The notes under the pieces: model-generated | Seen by the model: the letters and a program-made list of their open reading frames with translations, nothing else | The model's database searches: none | Told to the model about the DNA's origin: nothing | Made by a program: the position numbers and the translations under genes | NCBI GenBank assembly: GCA_903929925.1 | Contig: CAIYWO010000043.1 | Span: 1 to 12,693, forward strand | Length of the DNA stretch: 12,693 nucleotides | Origin: an uncultured beta proteobacterium | Lineage (GTDB): Bacteria; Pseudomonadota; Gammaproteobacteria; Burkholderiales; Burkholderiaceae_B | Reading direction: 5' to 3' | Shown here: positions 6,043 to 12,693 of the stretch, piece after piece | How the letters are laid out: each line of letters starts with the position of its first letter | Numbering within the stretch: position 1 is the first letter of the stretch

Positions 6043-7194
6043 ATGCTTACCGCATTAGAGTTCACCCAAGTTCCCGATCAAGAGCGTGCTTTTCGCACTG
6101 AAGTTCGTGCATTTTTAAAGCAAGAAATGCAGGATGTGCCTGCGCACATTAAATCCCGCTCTTGGATGGGAAACGATGACAACTTCAGTCGGCGGCTTGC
6201 GGCCAAAGGATGGCTTGGCCTGACGATTCCTGCTGAGTACGGCGGGTCAGGTAAAGGGTTTTTCTCAAGGTTTGTGTTGTCTGAAGAGTTGTTGGCGTCT
6301 GGCGCGCCTGTCGCGTCGCATTGGATTGCTGACCGGCAGAGTGGGCCTCTGATTTTGCGTTACGGGACCGATACGCAAAAAGCTTTCTATATCCCGCGCA
6401 TCTGCCGCGGCGAAGCGTTTTTCTGTATTGGGATGAGCGAACCGAGTTCTGGCTCTGATTTGGCGAGTATTCGCACGCGCGCCACGCCAACGGATGACGG
6501 TTGGTTGCTCAACGGCAGCAAGATCTGGACGACCAACGCCCACGGCTGTGATTACATGATCGCGTTGGTGCGCACATCGGGTGAGACCACTGACCGACAA
6601 AAAGGGCTCTCCCAGGTCATCATTGATCTGAAGCTGCCTGGTGTCACGATACGGCCGATTGTCGATATGGCCGGCGACGCGCACTTTTCAGAAGTGTTCT
6701 TTGATAACGTCAAGCTTGGAACTGACGCCTTAGTCGGTACACAAGGGCAGGGATGGGAGCAGGTCAATGCTGAGCTCGCGTTTGAGCGCAGCGGCCCGGA
6801 ACGTATTTATTCGAGTATTGCCTTGCTGGATTGTTGGCTCGAACAAGTACGCGCACAAAAAATTGCCGACACAGAGACGCAAGCCCTCGTCGGTGCGCTC
6901 GCGGCCGAAATGTCTGTCTTGCGTGCGTTGTCCCTAGCAGTGACGCAAAAGCTGGTCGAAGGGGAAAGCCCAGCGATTGACGCGTCTGTTGTTAAGGATT
7001 ACGGCACGGATTTTGAGCAAAGGTTGATTCGTCAAATCGCGAATTGGTTGGGGGCTAGGCCAGACTTTATTGCCTCCAGTGATTTGCTGCGTACCCTAGG
7101 CTATCTTGAACAGATGGGCGCAACCTTTTCTCTGCGCGGTGGTACGCGCGAAATTCTGCGGGGAATCATCGCCCGCGGTCTCGGCTTACGGTGA
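6043..7194 (+). CDS. Acyl-CoA dehydrogenase family protein, probable catalytic-Glu subunit of a heteromeric enzyme
   Basis: Acyl-CoA dehydrogenases use FAD to form the 2,3 double bond in acyl-CoA. This 383-residue protein has the family's N-terminal helical domain (about 9-125). The FAD-binding middle domain follows, with MSEPSSGSDLASIRT (131-145) and GSKIWTTNA (158-166), then a C-terminal helical domain ending GGTREILRGIIARGLG. In the common single-subunit enzymes the base is Glu in YEGT. Here that place reads RGGT (365-368), so this Glu is absent. E248 in AFERSGPER matches the alternative base position used by isovaleryl-CoA dehydrogenase and by heteromeric enzymes. The R-x-QFG FAD-contact motif is also missing after that helix. 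No strong ribosome binding site precedes the ATG. Its stop overlaps the start region of the next gene. Confidence 0.92.
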   Translation: MLTALEFTQVPDQERAFRTEVRAFLKQEMQDVPAHIKSRSWMGNDDNFSRRLAAKGWLGLTIPAEYGGSGKGFFSRFVLSEELLASGAPVASHWIADRQSGPLILRYGTDTQKAFYIPRICRGEAFFCIGMSEPSSGSDLASIRTRATPTDDGWLLNGSKIWTTNAHGCDYMIALVRTSGETTDRQKGLSQVIIDLKLPGVTIRPIVDMAGDAHFSEVFFDNVKLGTDALVGTQGQGWEQVNAELAFERSGPERIYSSIALLDCWLEQVRAQKIADTETQALVGALAAEMSVLRALSLAVTQKLVEGESPAIDASVVKDYGTDFEQRLIRQIANWLGARPDFIASSDLLRTLGYLEQMGATFSLRGGTREILRGIIARGLGLR

Positions 7195-7199
7195 TCTTC

Positions 7200-8222
7200 A
7201 TGCAAAACTCATTTTATGAATCGGCTGATCGTTTCTTCTCTCAAGAGTGCACTGGAAGTGTGATCCGCAGTGTCGAGCAGGGTAGTGCGGATCGCGCTGC
7301 CTTATGGGAAACAATGCTGTCTGCAGGTTTCGCCGATGCACTCGTTCCTGAGAGCGCGGACGGTGCTGGTTTAGCCTTGGTTGATATTTGGCCTATCGTT
7401 TTTTGTATGGGCCGTCACGCAGTGCCGCTGCCTTACGCACAAACGTTGTTTGCGCGTGCTTGGCTGAATCAAGCTGCCAAGCCCATCCCTGAGGGCACGA
7501 TTACTTTTGCTCCCCATCAGGTTCAGCTGTCAGCTGGTGGACTGACTGCACATGCGGTGAGTTTCGGCTTCACAGCGGATTGGGTACTGCTGCAGCACGA
7601 CGACAACGTCTGGCTTTGTCCCACGGCTAAAGCTGAAGTCGTTCGTTCTGGCGGCCACGGCTCGCTCGATGCAGACTTGACGTGGTCCACTGAAGTGTTG
7701 AAGGCTTCGCACTTAGGTCGCTGGAACACTCCGCAGTTTGAACATGCGCTCGCCTTAACGCTTGCCGTACTGATTGCAGGCGGAACAGACCGCGTCTTTG
7801 AGATGTCGCTGGGCCATGCGAATCAGCGCGAGCAATTTGGTAAGCCTATTGGGCGCTTTCAGGCCCTACAACAACAGATCAGTGAGATGGCCGAGCTCGT
7901 GTTCGGTGCGCGCATGGCAGCAGAGATGGCCTGTCGCAGCCAGTCGTGGGCACCGATTCCTATGCTTGTCGCGCTCGCGAAAGCGCACACGAGTCAGGCG
8001 GTAGGTAAGATTGTTGCGGTGTCCCACGCGGTGCATGGCGCCATTGGCGTCACGCATGAGTACGACTTACAACTCTATACGCGTCGTCTGAATGAGTGGT
8101 CTCGCGCCGGGGGTGGGGCAGCCTATTGGTCTCAGCAACTTGGAAAAGCAATCTTGAATTCCGAGCAAACGACGCTGGACTTCTGCCGGACCGAGTTGTT
8201 TTTGGAAGACGTGCGTGTCTAG
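7200..8222 (+). CDS. Acyl-CoA dehydrogenase family protein, probable FAD-contact partner subunit
   Basis: This 340-residue relative of the preceding protein has a degenerate middle domain lacking the SEP-x-SGSD and W-T motifs. Its C-terminal domain keeps HANQREQFGKPIGRFQALQQ (206-225), the R-x-QFG motif that contacts FAD across subunits, and HGAIGVTHEYDLQLYTRR (279-296). The helix holding the catalytic Glu in the partner reads LAVLIAGGTDRVFE and has no Glu-Arg. This split fits a two-gene heteromeric acyl-CoA dehydrogenase. I chose ATG at 7200 because GGTGA (7190-7194) is five bases upstream and the residues MQNSFYES look like a typical start. A GTG at 7191 in the same frame is the alternative. 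The stop TAG overlaps the fnr stop on the other strand within CTAG (8219-8222). Confidence 0.9.
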   Translation: MQNSFYESADRFFSQECTGSVIRSVEQGSADRAALWETMLSAGFADALVPESADGAGLALVDIWPIVFCMGRHAVPLPYAQTLFARAWLNQAAKPIPEGTITFAPHQVQLSAGGLTAHAVSFGFTADWVLLQHDDNVWLCPTAKAEVVRSGGHGSLDADLTWSTEVLKASHLGRWNTPQFEHALALTLAVLIAGGTDRVFEMSLGHANQREQFGKPIGRFQALQQQISEMAELVFGARMAAEMACRSQSWAPIPMLVALAKAHTSQAVGKIVAVSHAVHGAIGVTHEYDLQLYTRRLNEWSRAGGGAAYWSQQLGKAILNSEQTTLDFCRTELFLEDVRV

Positions 8223-8944
8223 CAGGGCTTACCGACTAGCTCGTTAAGCGCAGCCATGTCGGTAATCTTGATGTCACGTTGATTCACGATGATCACGCCT
8301 TCCCGGGCGAATCTTGAAAACAGACGGCTAACCGTCTCGAGCGTCAGCCCGAGATAGTTGCCGAGCTCTTCGCGACTCATGCGCATCACGAACTCACTAG
8401 ACGAATAGCCCAGCGCGGTGAGGCGTTGAGATAGGTTCAGTAAAAAAGCCGCTAGCCGCTGCTCAGAGCGCATAGACCCCAAGGCCAACAGTACTTGGTG
8501 CGAGCGCGCAATTTCTCGACTCATCAAGCGGCGCACTTGGTGCTGCAATGATGGCACGTAGCGAGAGATTTCGTCGATATCCTGAAGTTTTACGACACAT
8601 ACTTCAGAATCTTCCATGGCGATGGCAGAGGAGCTGTGAACACCCTCAATCATGCCATCGAGTCCAACGATCTCGCCTGGTAAGAAAAAACCCGTTATCT
8701 GGTGTGTGCCGTTGGCTTCATCGAGTTGTGATTTGATCGAACCCGTACGCAAACCAAAGAGGGCATCCAGTTTCTCGCCGTGTTGGAAGAGCGCTTGACC
8801 CTTTTCCAGCCGGATGCGGTCTTTGACCAGATCGTCGAGCTTCGCAACCTCGGTGGCAGGCATGCCAACGGGTAAGCATACGCTGCCCATCATGCAGGTA
8901 GAGCAGTGCGTGGCTTCGGCGGCGACCGGAATGTGTTTAAGCAT
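8219..8944 (-). CDS. fnr: Oxygen-responsive Crp/Fnr-family transcriptional regulator with [4Fe-4S] cluster motif
   Basis: This 241-residue cytoplasmic regulator matches FNR along its length. The N-terminal cysteines C14, C17 and C23 (C-x2-C-x5-C) plus C116 (SEVCVV) are the four cluster ligands, so it should sense oxygen directly. A cyclic-nucleotide-like beta barrel (about 30-120) is followed by the dimer helix (QVRRLMSREIARS) and a helix-turn-helix SREELGNYLGLTLETVSRLF (190-209). E203, S206 and R207 are the residues FNR uses to read TTGAT. Sites of that sequence lie at 67-80 and 9005-9018. The start chosen is ATG at 8944, with GAGAG close upstream. An in-frame GTG at 8953 would add three residues but has no ribosome binding site. 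Negative autoregulation is likely (see the box at 9005). Confidence 0.95.
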   Translation of the reverse strand: MLKHIPVAAEATHCSTCMMGSVCLPVGMPATEVAKLDDLVKDRIRLEKGQALFQHGEKLDALFGLRTGSIKSQLDEANGTHQITGFFLPGEIVGLDGMIEGVHSSSAIAMEDSEVCVVKLQDIDEISRYVPSLQHQVRRLMSREIARSHQVLLALGSMRSEQRLAAFLLNLSQRLTALGYSSSEFVMRMSREELGNYLGLTLETVSRLFSRFAREGVIIVNQRDIKITDMAALNELVGKPC

Positions 8945-8992
8945 ATCTCTCACGCGTTTTGTGGCAAAAGTTAACTAACCACTCTCACTGTG

Positions 8993-8998
8993 ATTGTA
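8993..8998 (-). promoter_or_regulatory. Likely -10 element of the fnr promoter
   Basis: On the - strand, TACAAT matches the -10 consensus at 5 of 6 bases. The start would be near 8986, giving a leader of about 40 bases. There is no good -35 hexamer at the ideal spacing: CACTTG at a 17-base spacing is poor. The FNR box at 9005-9018 lies in the space between -10 and -35. Confidence 0.5.
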
Positions 8999-9004
8999 GT
9001 CCTG

Positions 9005-9018
9005 TTGATCTGGATCAA
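9005..9018. promoter_or_regulatory. FNR box between fnr and clpB
   Basis: TTGATCTGGATCAA is a second perfect FNR consensus site. Relative to the likely fnr start near 8986 its centre is at about -25, between the -10 and -35 regions, where bound Fnr would block polymerase. That predicts negative autoregulation, as known for E. coli fnr. An effect on clpB is possible but less likely, because the best clpB promoter lies more than 60 bases further right. Confidence 0.85.
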
Positions 9019-9080
9019 GTGGTTTTTGTCTTTCGAAGACTAAGCTTTCATGAGTTGCTTGTAATTTGGCTAGAGAGCCA

Positions 9081-9107
9081 TTGAAAAGCGGCATTTTGCC
9101 CGCATCT
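9081..9107 (+). promoter_or_regulatory. Probable sigma-32 (RpoH) heat-shock promoter of clpB
   Basis: TTGAAA at 9081-9086 and CCCGCATCT at 9099-9107, separated by 12 bases, resemble the sigma-32 consensus CTTGAA - 11 to 16 bases - CCCCATNT. The site is 51 bases before the clpB ATG, and clpB is a standard member of the heat-shock regulon. The spacer contains a small inverted repeat (GGCA-TTT-TGCC, 9090-9100) that may be incidental. Confidence 0.7.
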
Positions 9108-9157
9108 TCTAAACATCAAATCTTGGCCACAAGCCACACCTCGTTAGGAGCACCACC

Positions 9158-11752
9158 ATGCGTTTTGACAAACTGACTACCAAATTCCAGCAAGCTCTCG
9201 CCGATGCGCAAAGCCTGGCCGCGCGTCAGGAGCACCCCTATATCGAACCGGCTCACGTGCTGTCCGCCTTGCTGGCAGATAGCGAGAGCGGCGCGGCAAG
9301 TCTGCTCGCCCGTGCCGGCGTAGCAATTAATAAGCTGCAGGCAAGCCTGGCAGCAACGCTTAAAGCCTTACCCCAAGTTAAGGGCGGCGATGACAACATT
9401 CAAGTCAGCCGCGACTTGCAGGCCGTGTTTACGCGCGTAGATAAAGAGGCCTCAAAGCGAGGTGACACCTACATTCCGAGTGAATTATTCCTTCTGGCCT
9501 TGGCAGACGACAAGGGCGAGGTCGGACGTGCACTCAAAGAGGCCGGTTTGCAGCGTAAGGCGCTTGAAGCCGCCATTGACGCGGTGCGTGGCGGTGAGGC
9601 TGTCAAAGACCAAGAGGGTGAGTCCAATCGTGAAGCGTTAGCGAAATACACGATGGATTTGACTGAGCGTGCCCGGCAGGGAAAGCTTGACCCCGTGATC
9701 GGTCGCGATGACGAGATTCGACGCGCGATTCAGATTCTTCAGCGTCGCACCAAAAACAATCCCGTGCTGATCGGTGAACCTGGTGTCGGTAAAACCGCCA
9801 TCGTCGAGGGATTAGCGCAGCGCATCGTCAATGACGAGGTACCTGAGAGCCTTCGGGGTAAGCGTGTGCTTTCCCTTGATTTGGCAAGCTTGCTCGCGGG
9901 CGCGAAGTTCCGTGGTGAGTTCGAGGAGCGTCTTAAGGCTGTGCTCAAAGAACTGTCGCAGGATGACGGCAGCAGTATCATTTTTATCGATGAAATCCAC
10001 ACAATGGTGGGGGCCGGTAAGGCTGAGGGTGCAATGGATGCCGGCAATATGCTTAAGCCCGCCTTGGCGCGCGGTGAGCTGCATTGCATCGGCGCAACCA
10101 CGCTTGACGAGTACCGCAAGTACATCGAGAAAGATGCTGCGCTTGAGCGTCGCTTCCAGAAAGTCATTGTCGACGAGCCCAATGTGGAGTCAACGATTGC
10201 CATCCTGCGTGGTTTGCAGGAGCGCTATGAGTTGCATCACGGCGTTGAGATCACTGACCCGGCGATTGTGGCGGCTGCAGAGTTATCGCATCGTTACATC
10301 ACCGACCGCTTTTTGCCAGATAAGGCCATCGACTTAATTGACGAGGCGGCTGCACGTATCCGTATGGAGATCGACTCCAAGCCTGAGGTCATGGATCGAC
10401 TCGATCGGCGCATCATTCAATTGAAGATCGAGCGTGAGGCCGTTAAAAAAGAGACTGACGAAGGCTCGATGCGTCGCCTGCAGATTATCGAGGAAGAACT
10501 CGAGAAGTTGCAACGCGAGTACAACGATTTTGAAGTGATCTGGAAAAGCGAGAAGGCTGCTGTTCAAGGGACGCAATCGATCAAAGAAGAGATCGAACGC
10601 GCTCGTGCCGAAATGGCTGAGCTGCAACGCAAGGGTCAGTTCGATAAGCTTGCTGAAATTCAATATGGCAAACTGCCAGAGTTAGAGACACGTCTGAAAG
10701 CGGCTGAGGGCGCTGGTGCGACAGCGGGCGCTGCAGATAAGCCACGTCTGTTGCGCACACAAGTTGGTGCGGAAGAGATCGCAGAAGTTGTTTCGCGCGC
10801 CACAGGGATTCCTGTGTCAAAAATGATGCAAGGCGAGCGTGACAAGCTTTTGCAAATGGAAGATCGCTTGCACCAGCGGGTCATTGGGCAAGATGAGGCT
10901 GTTGGGCTAGTTGCTGACGCAATCCGACGTTCGCGCGCCGGGCTGTCCGACGCGTCACGCCCTTATGGTTCGTTCTTGTTTCTTGGACCAACCGGTGTGG
11001 GTAAGACAGAACTTACCCGTGCCCTTGCAGACTTCTTATTCGATTCGGATGAGCAATTGATTCGTATCGATATGAGTGAGTTCATGGAAAAGCACTCGGT
11101 TGCGCGTTTGATCGGTGCCCCTCCAGGCTATGTTGGTTACGAAGAAGGGGGCTATCTGACAGAGGCTGTGCGTCGCAAGCCCTATAGCGTCGTCTTGCTT
11201 GATGAAGTTGAAAAAGCGCACCCTGATGTCTTCAACGTGTTGTTGCAAGTGCTCGATGATGGTCGTCTGACCGACGGGCAAGGGCGCACGGTGGATTTTC
11301 GCAACACGGTGATCGTAATGACCTCGAACCTCGGATCGCAGCATATTCAAGCGATGGTGGGCAAGCCTTATGAGGCGATCAAAGCCGTTGTCTGGGATGA
11401 TTTAAAAAATCACTTCCGGCCAGAGTTTTTGAATCGGATCGATGAGGTTGTCGTATTTCACGCCTTGGATAGTGCACACATCGAGAAGATCGCTGGTGTT
11501 CAGATCCAGCGCTTGGCTAAGCGTATGTTGCAGCAGGAGATGATGTTAGAGGTTTCGGCTGCGGCACAGGCTGAGTTGGCACGCACTGGGTTTGATCCGG
11601 TTTTCGGTGCAAGACCGCTCAAGCGTGCGATCCAGCAGCAACTCGAGAATCCGATTGCGAAACTGATTCTCCAAGGCAAGTTCGGCCCACGTGATGTGGT
11701 GCCGGTCGATTGGCGAGATGGAAAGTTCGTGTTCGAACGAACTCTCCAGTAA
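9158..11752 (+). CDS. clpB: ATP-dependent disaggregase chaperone ClpB
   Basis: ClpB is a hexameric cytoplasmic AAA+ machine that pulls proteins out of aggregates together with DnaK. The 864 residues match the usual ClpB length. In order there are the N-terminal Clp repeat domain (about 1-145), AAA-1 with Walker A GEPGVGKT (206-213) and Walker B IIFIDE (D278, E279), and the coiled-coil middle domain (about 405-525) that marks ClpB and separates it from ClpA. AAA-2 follows with Walker A GPTGVGKT (610-617), Walker B VVLLDE (D682, E683), pore loop GYVG (Y658) and the C-terminal small domain. Pore loop 1 has Phe (F251, AKFRGEFEE) where E. coli ClpB has Tyr, a conservative change. AGGAG at 9146-9150 is seven bases before the ATG. 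A heat-shock promoter lies upstream. Confidence 0.99.
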   Translation: MRFDKLTTKFQQALADAQSLAARQEHPYIEPAHVLSALLADSESGAASLLARAGVAINKLQASLAATLKALPQVKGGDDNIQVSRDLQAVFTRVDKEASKRGDTYIPSELFLLALADDKGEVGRALKEAGLQRKALEAAIDAVRGGEAVKDQEGESNREALAKYTMDLTERARQGKLDPVIGRDDEIRRAIQILQRRTKNNPVLIGEPGVGKTAIVEGLAQRIVNDEVPESLRGKRVLSLDLASLLAGAKFRGEFEERLKAVLKELSQDDGSSIIFIDEIHTMVGAGKAEGAMDAGNMLKPALARGELHCIGATTLDEYRKYIEKDAALERRFQKVIVDEPNVESTIAILRGLQERYELHHGVEITDPAIVAAAELSHRYITDRFLPDKAIDLIDEAAARIRMEIDSKPEVMDRLDRRIIQLKIEREAVKKETDEGSMRRLQIIEEELEKLQREYNDFEVIWKSEKAAVQGTQSIKEEIERARAEMAELQRKGQFDKLAEIQYGKLPELETRLKAAEGAGATAGAADKPRLLRTQVGAEEIAEVVSRATGIPVSKMMQGERDKLLQMEDRLHQRVIGQDEAVGLVADAIRRSRAGLSDASRPYGSFLFLGPTGVGKTELTRALADFLFDSDEQLIRIDMSEFMEKHSVARLIGAPPGYVGYEEGGYLTEAVRRKPYSVVLLDEVEKAHPDVFNVLLQVLDDGRLTDGQGRTVDFRNTVIVMTSNLGSQHIQAMVGKPYEAIKAVVWDDLKNHFRPEFLNRIDEVVVFHALDSAHIEKIAGVQIQRLAKRMLQQEMMLEVSAAAQAELARTGFDPVFGARPLKRAIQQQLENPIAKLILQGKFGPRDVVPVDWRDGKFVFERTLQ

Positions 11753-11753
11753 G

Positions 11754-12693
11754 TCAGACAGGCGCTACAGTCTGGTCTACCCTGAAACATCTGGCGCTGT
11801 GATCTTCAGTGAGCCAGATCGTTTCAGGTAGTGCCTTGCGGCAATCGTCCGTCGCCAAGCTGCAGCGGTCTGCAAACACGCAGCCTGGTGGCAGGTTACT
11901 CAAGTCGGGTGGTGCGCCTGGAATAGTCTCGAGGCGCGTTCCCTTCTTGACCGACCCATGGGCCAAGCTTTTCAGCAAAGCACGGGTGTAAGGGTGGCGC
12001 GGTGAGCGCATCAGGGTTCGGGTTGTACCTTGCTCGACAATCCGTCCCGCATACATCACAGCTATGCGATCTGCTACCTCAACGGCCGCACCGATGTCAT
12101 GCGTGACAAACACCACCGACAGGCCAAGTTCGCGTTGCAGTTCGCGCAACAAAAGCAGAATTTGAATCTGTACGGTTGCATCCAGCGCGGTTGTAGGTTC
12201 ATCTGCAAGAAGCAGCTGTGGTTGACTGGCGAGCGCCAGAGAAATCATTGCACGTTGGCGCATACCACCTGACATTTCATGGGGGTAGGCATCAAGACGT
12301 CGCTCAGGGCTAGGAATGCGTACGCGCTCAAACAACGACAGTGCGCGCGCACGTGCCTGTTCCTTACTGATGTTTTCGTGGCGAAGGATCGCTTCGATGA
12401 TTTGCTCGCCTACGGTATAGACCGGGTCCAGTGCCAGCAGCGGTTCCTGAAAAATCATGGAGGCGACTTTGCCCCGAAAATCAGACAGCTCAGAATTAGA
12501 GAGTTGCACAACATCCTGATCGCCGACCAGAATTTGTCCTTCAAGCTTTGAGCGCGAGGGGTTGTGGAGTCGCAAAATTGAGCGCAACGTAACGCTTTTG
12601 CCTGAGCCTGATTCGCCGATCAGCGCAACCACTTCGCCGCGTTTGACCTTTAAGTTAACGCCAGAGACCGCACGTACAGGCTTGCGACCTCCG
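11754..12693 (-). CDS. Peptide/nickel-type ABC transporter ATP-binding protein (OppD/DppD family), partial at 5' end
   Basis: This cytoplasmic ATPase powers import of oligopeptides, dipeptides or related solutes. The reading frame stays open to the window edge (about 312 residues seen, reading in from GRKPVRAVSGVNLKVKRGE), so the N-terminus is missing; an internal GTG at 12632 is not the start. Visible motifs are Walker A GESGSGKS, the Q-loop MIFQEP, the signature MSGGMRQR, Walker B LLLADEPTTALD and the H-loop VTHD. The family C-terminal domain is present with PRHPYTRALL and PGCVFADRC. Four cysteines near the end, with spacing C-x5-C-x6-C-x19-C, resemble the motif reported to bind an iron-sulfur cluster in one DppD structure. 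The companion permease and binding-protein genes would lie to the right. It ends one base after clpB, converging on it. Confidence 0.93.
   Translation of the reverse strand, partial: GGRKPVRAVSGVNLKVKRGEVVALIGESGSGKSVTLRSILRLHNPSRSKLEGQILVGDQDVVQLSNSELSDFRGKVASMIFQEPLLALDPVYTVGEQIIEAILRHENISKEQARARALSLFERVRIPSPERRLDAYPHEMSGGMRQRAMISLALASQPQLLLADEPTTALDATVQIQILLLLRELQRELGLSVVFVTHDIGAAVEVADRIAVMYAGRIVEQGTTRTLMRSPRHPYTRALLKSLAHGSVKKGTRLETIPGAPPDLSNLPPGCVFADRCSLATDDCRKALPETIWLTEDHSARCFRVDQTVAPV

Noticed and set aside
9041..9046. TAAGCT as a -10 element for a rightward FNR-activated clpB promoter
   Set aside because: The spacing to the FNR box fits -41.5, but only 3 of 6 bases match and a better sigma-32 promoter lies nearer to clpB.
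9739..10203. Open frame of 154 codons on the - strand inside clpB
   Set aside because: Ser/Ala-rich antisense shadow of the AAA-1 region, with no start signals.
9831..10337. Open frame of 168 codons on the + strand inside clpB
   Set aside because: Shifted-frame shadow of clpB. The true frame is continuous through 864 codons with all motifs, so no frameshift is implied.
1..12693. Mobile elements, CRISPR arrays, tRNA or rRNA genes
   Set aside because: No transposase or integrase motifs, no regularly spaced repeats and no recognisable tRNA or rRNA segments were seen on either strand by eye.

Overview
The window looks like a chromosomal segment of a betaproteobacterium, probably Burkholderiales. 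The reasons are the protein resemblances (CcoN, ClpB, Fnr), the ccoNOQP-ccoG-ccoH order and a fairly balanced base composition. The exact genus cannot be read from the sequence. No rRNA, tRNA, CRISPR array, insertion sequence or phage gene was seen.

Bases 1-5427 are a respiratory operon on the + strand: a probable 3' end of ccoS, then ccoN, ccoO, ccoQ, ccoP (cbb3-type high-affinity cytochrome c oxidase), the assembly genes ccoG and ccoH, and a small two-helix membrane protein of unknown function. The genes are packed with gaps of about 10 bases or overlaps of 1-4 bases. A perfect FNR box (TTGAT-N4-ATCAA) lies between the ccoS end and ccoN, at the -41.5 position relative to a plausible start site, so the operon should be switched on when oxygen is low.

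Bases 5436-8222 hold lipid or acyl-CoA genes: a MaoC-like hotdog protein on the - strand and, divergently, two overlapping acyl-CoA dehydrogenase genes. The two dehydrogenases have complementary losses of family motifs and look like the two halves of one heteromeric enzyme. The MaoC-like protein lacks the usual Asp/His catalytic pair. The substrate cannot be told from the sequence.

Bases 8219-8944 (- strand) encode an oxygen-sensing Fnr-type regulator with all four cluster cysteines and the E..SR DNA-reading motif. Its own upstream region carries a second perfect FNR box placed over its likely promoter, suggesting negative autoregulation. Regulator and target are therefore in the same window: Fnr probably activates ccoNOQP and limits its own synthesis.

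Bases 9081-11752 are the disaggregase gene clpB behind a probable sigma-32 heat-shock promoter. Bases 11754-12693 (- strand) are the 3' part of an OppD/DppD-type peptide transporter ATPase running off the window edge. All three convergent gene junctions are extremely tight (8-base gap, 4-base overlap, 1-base gap), with no recognisable intrinsic terminator.
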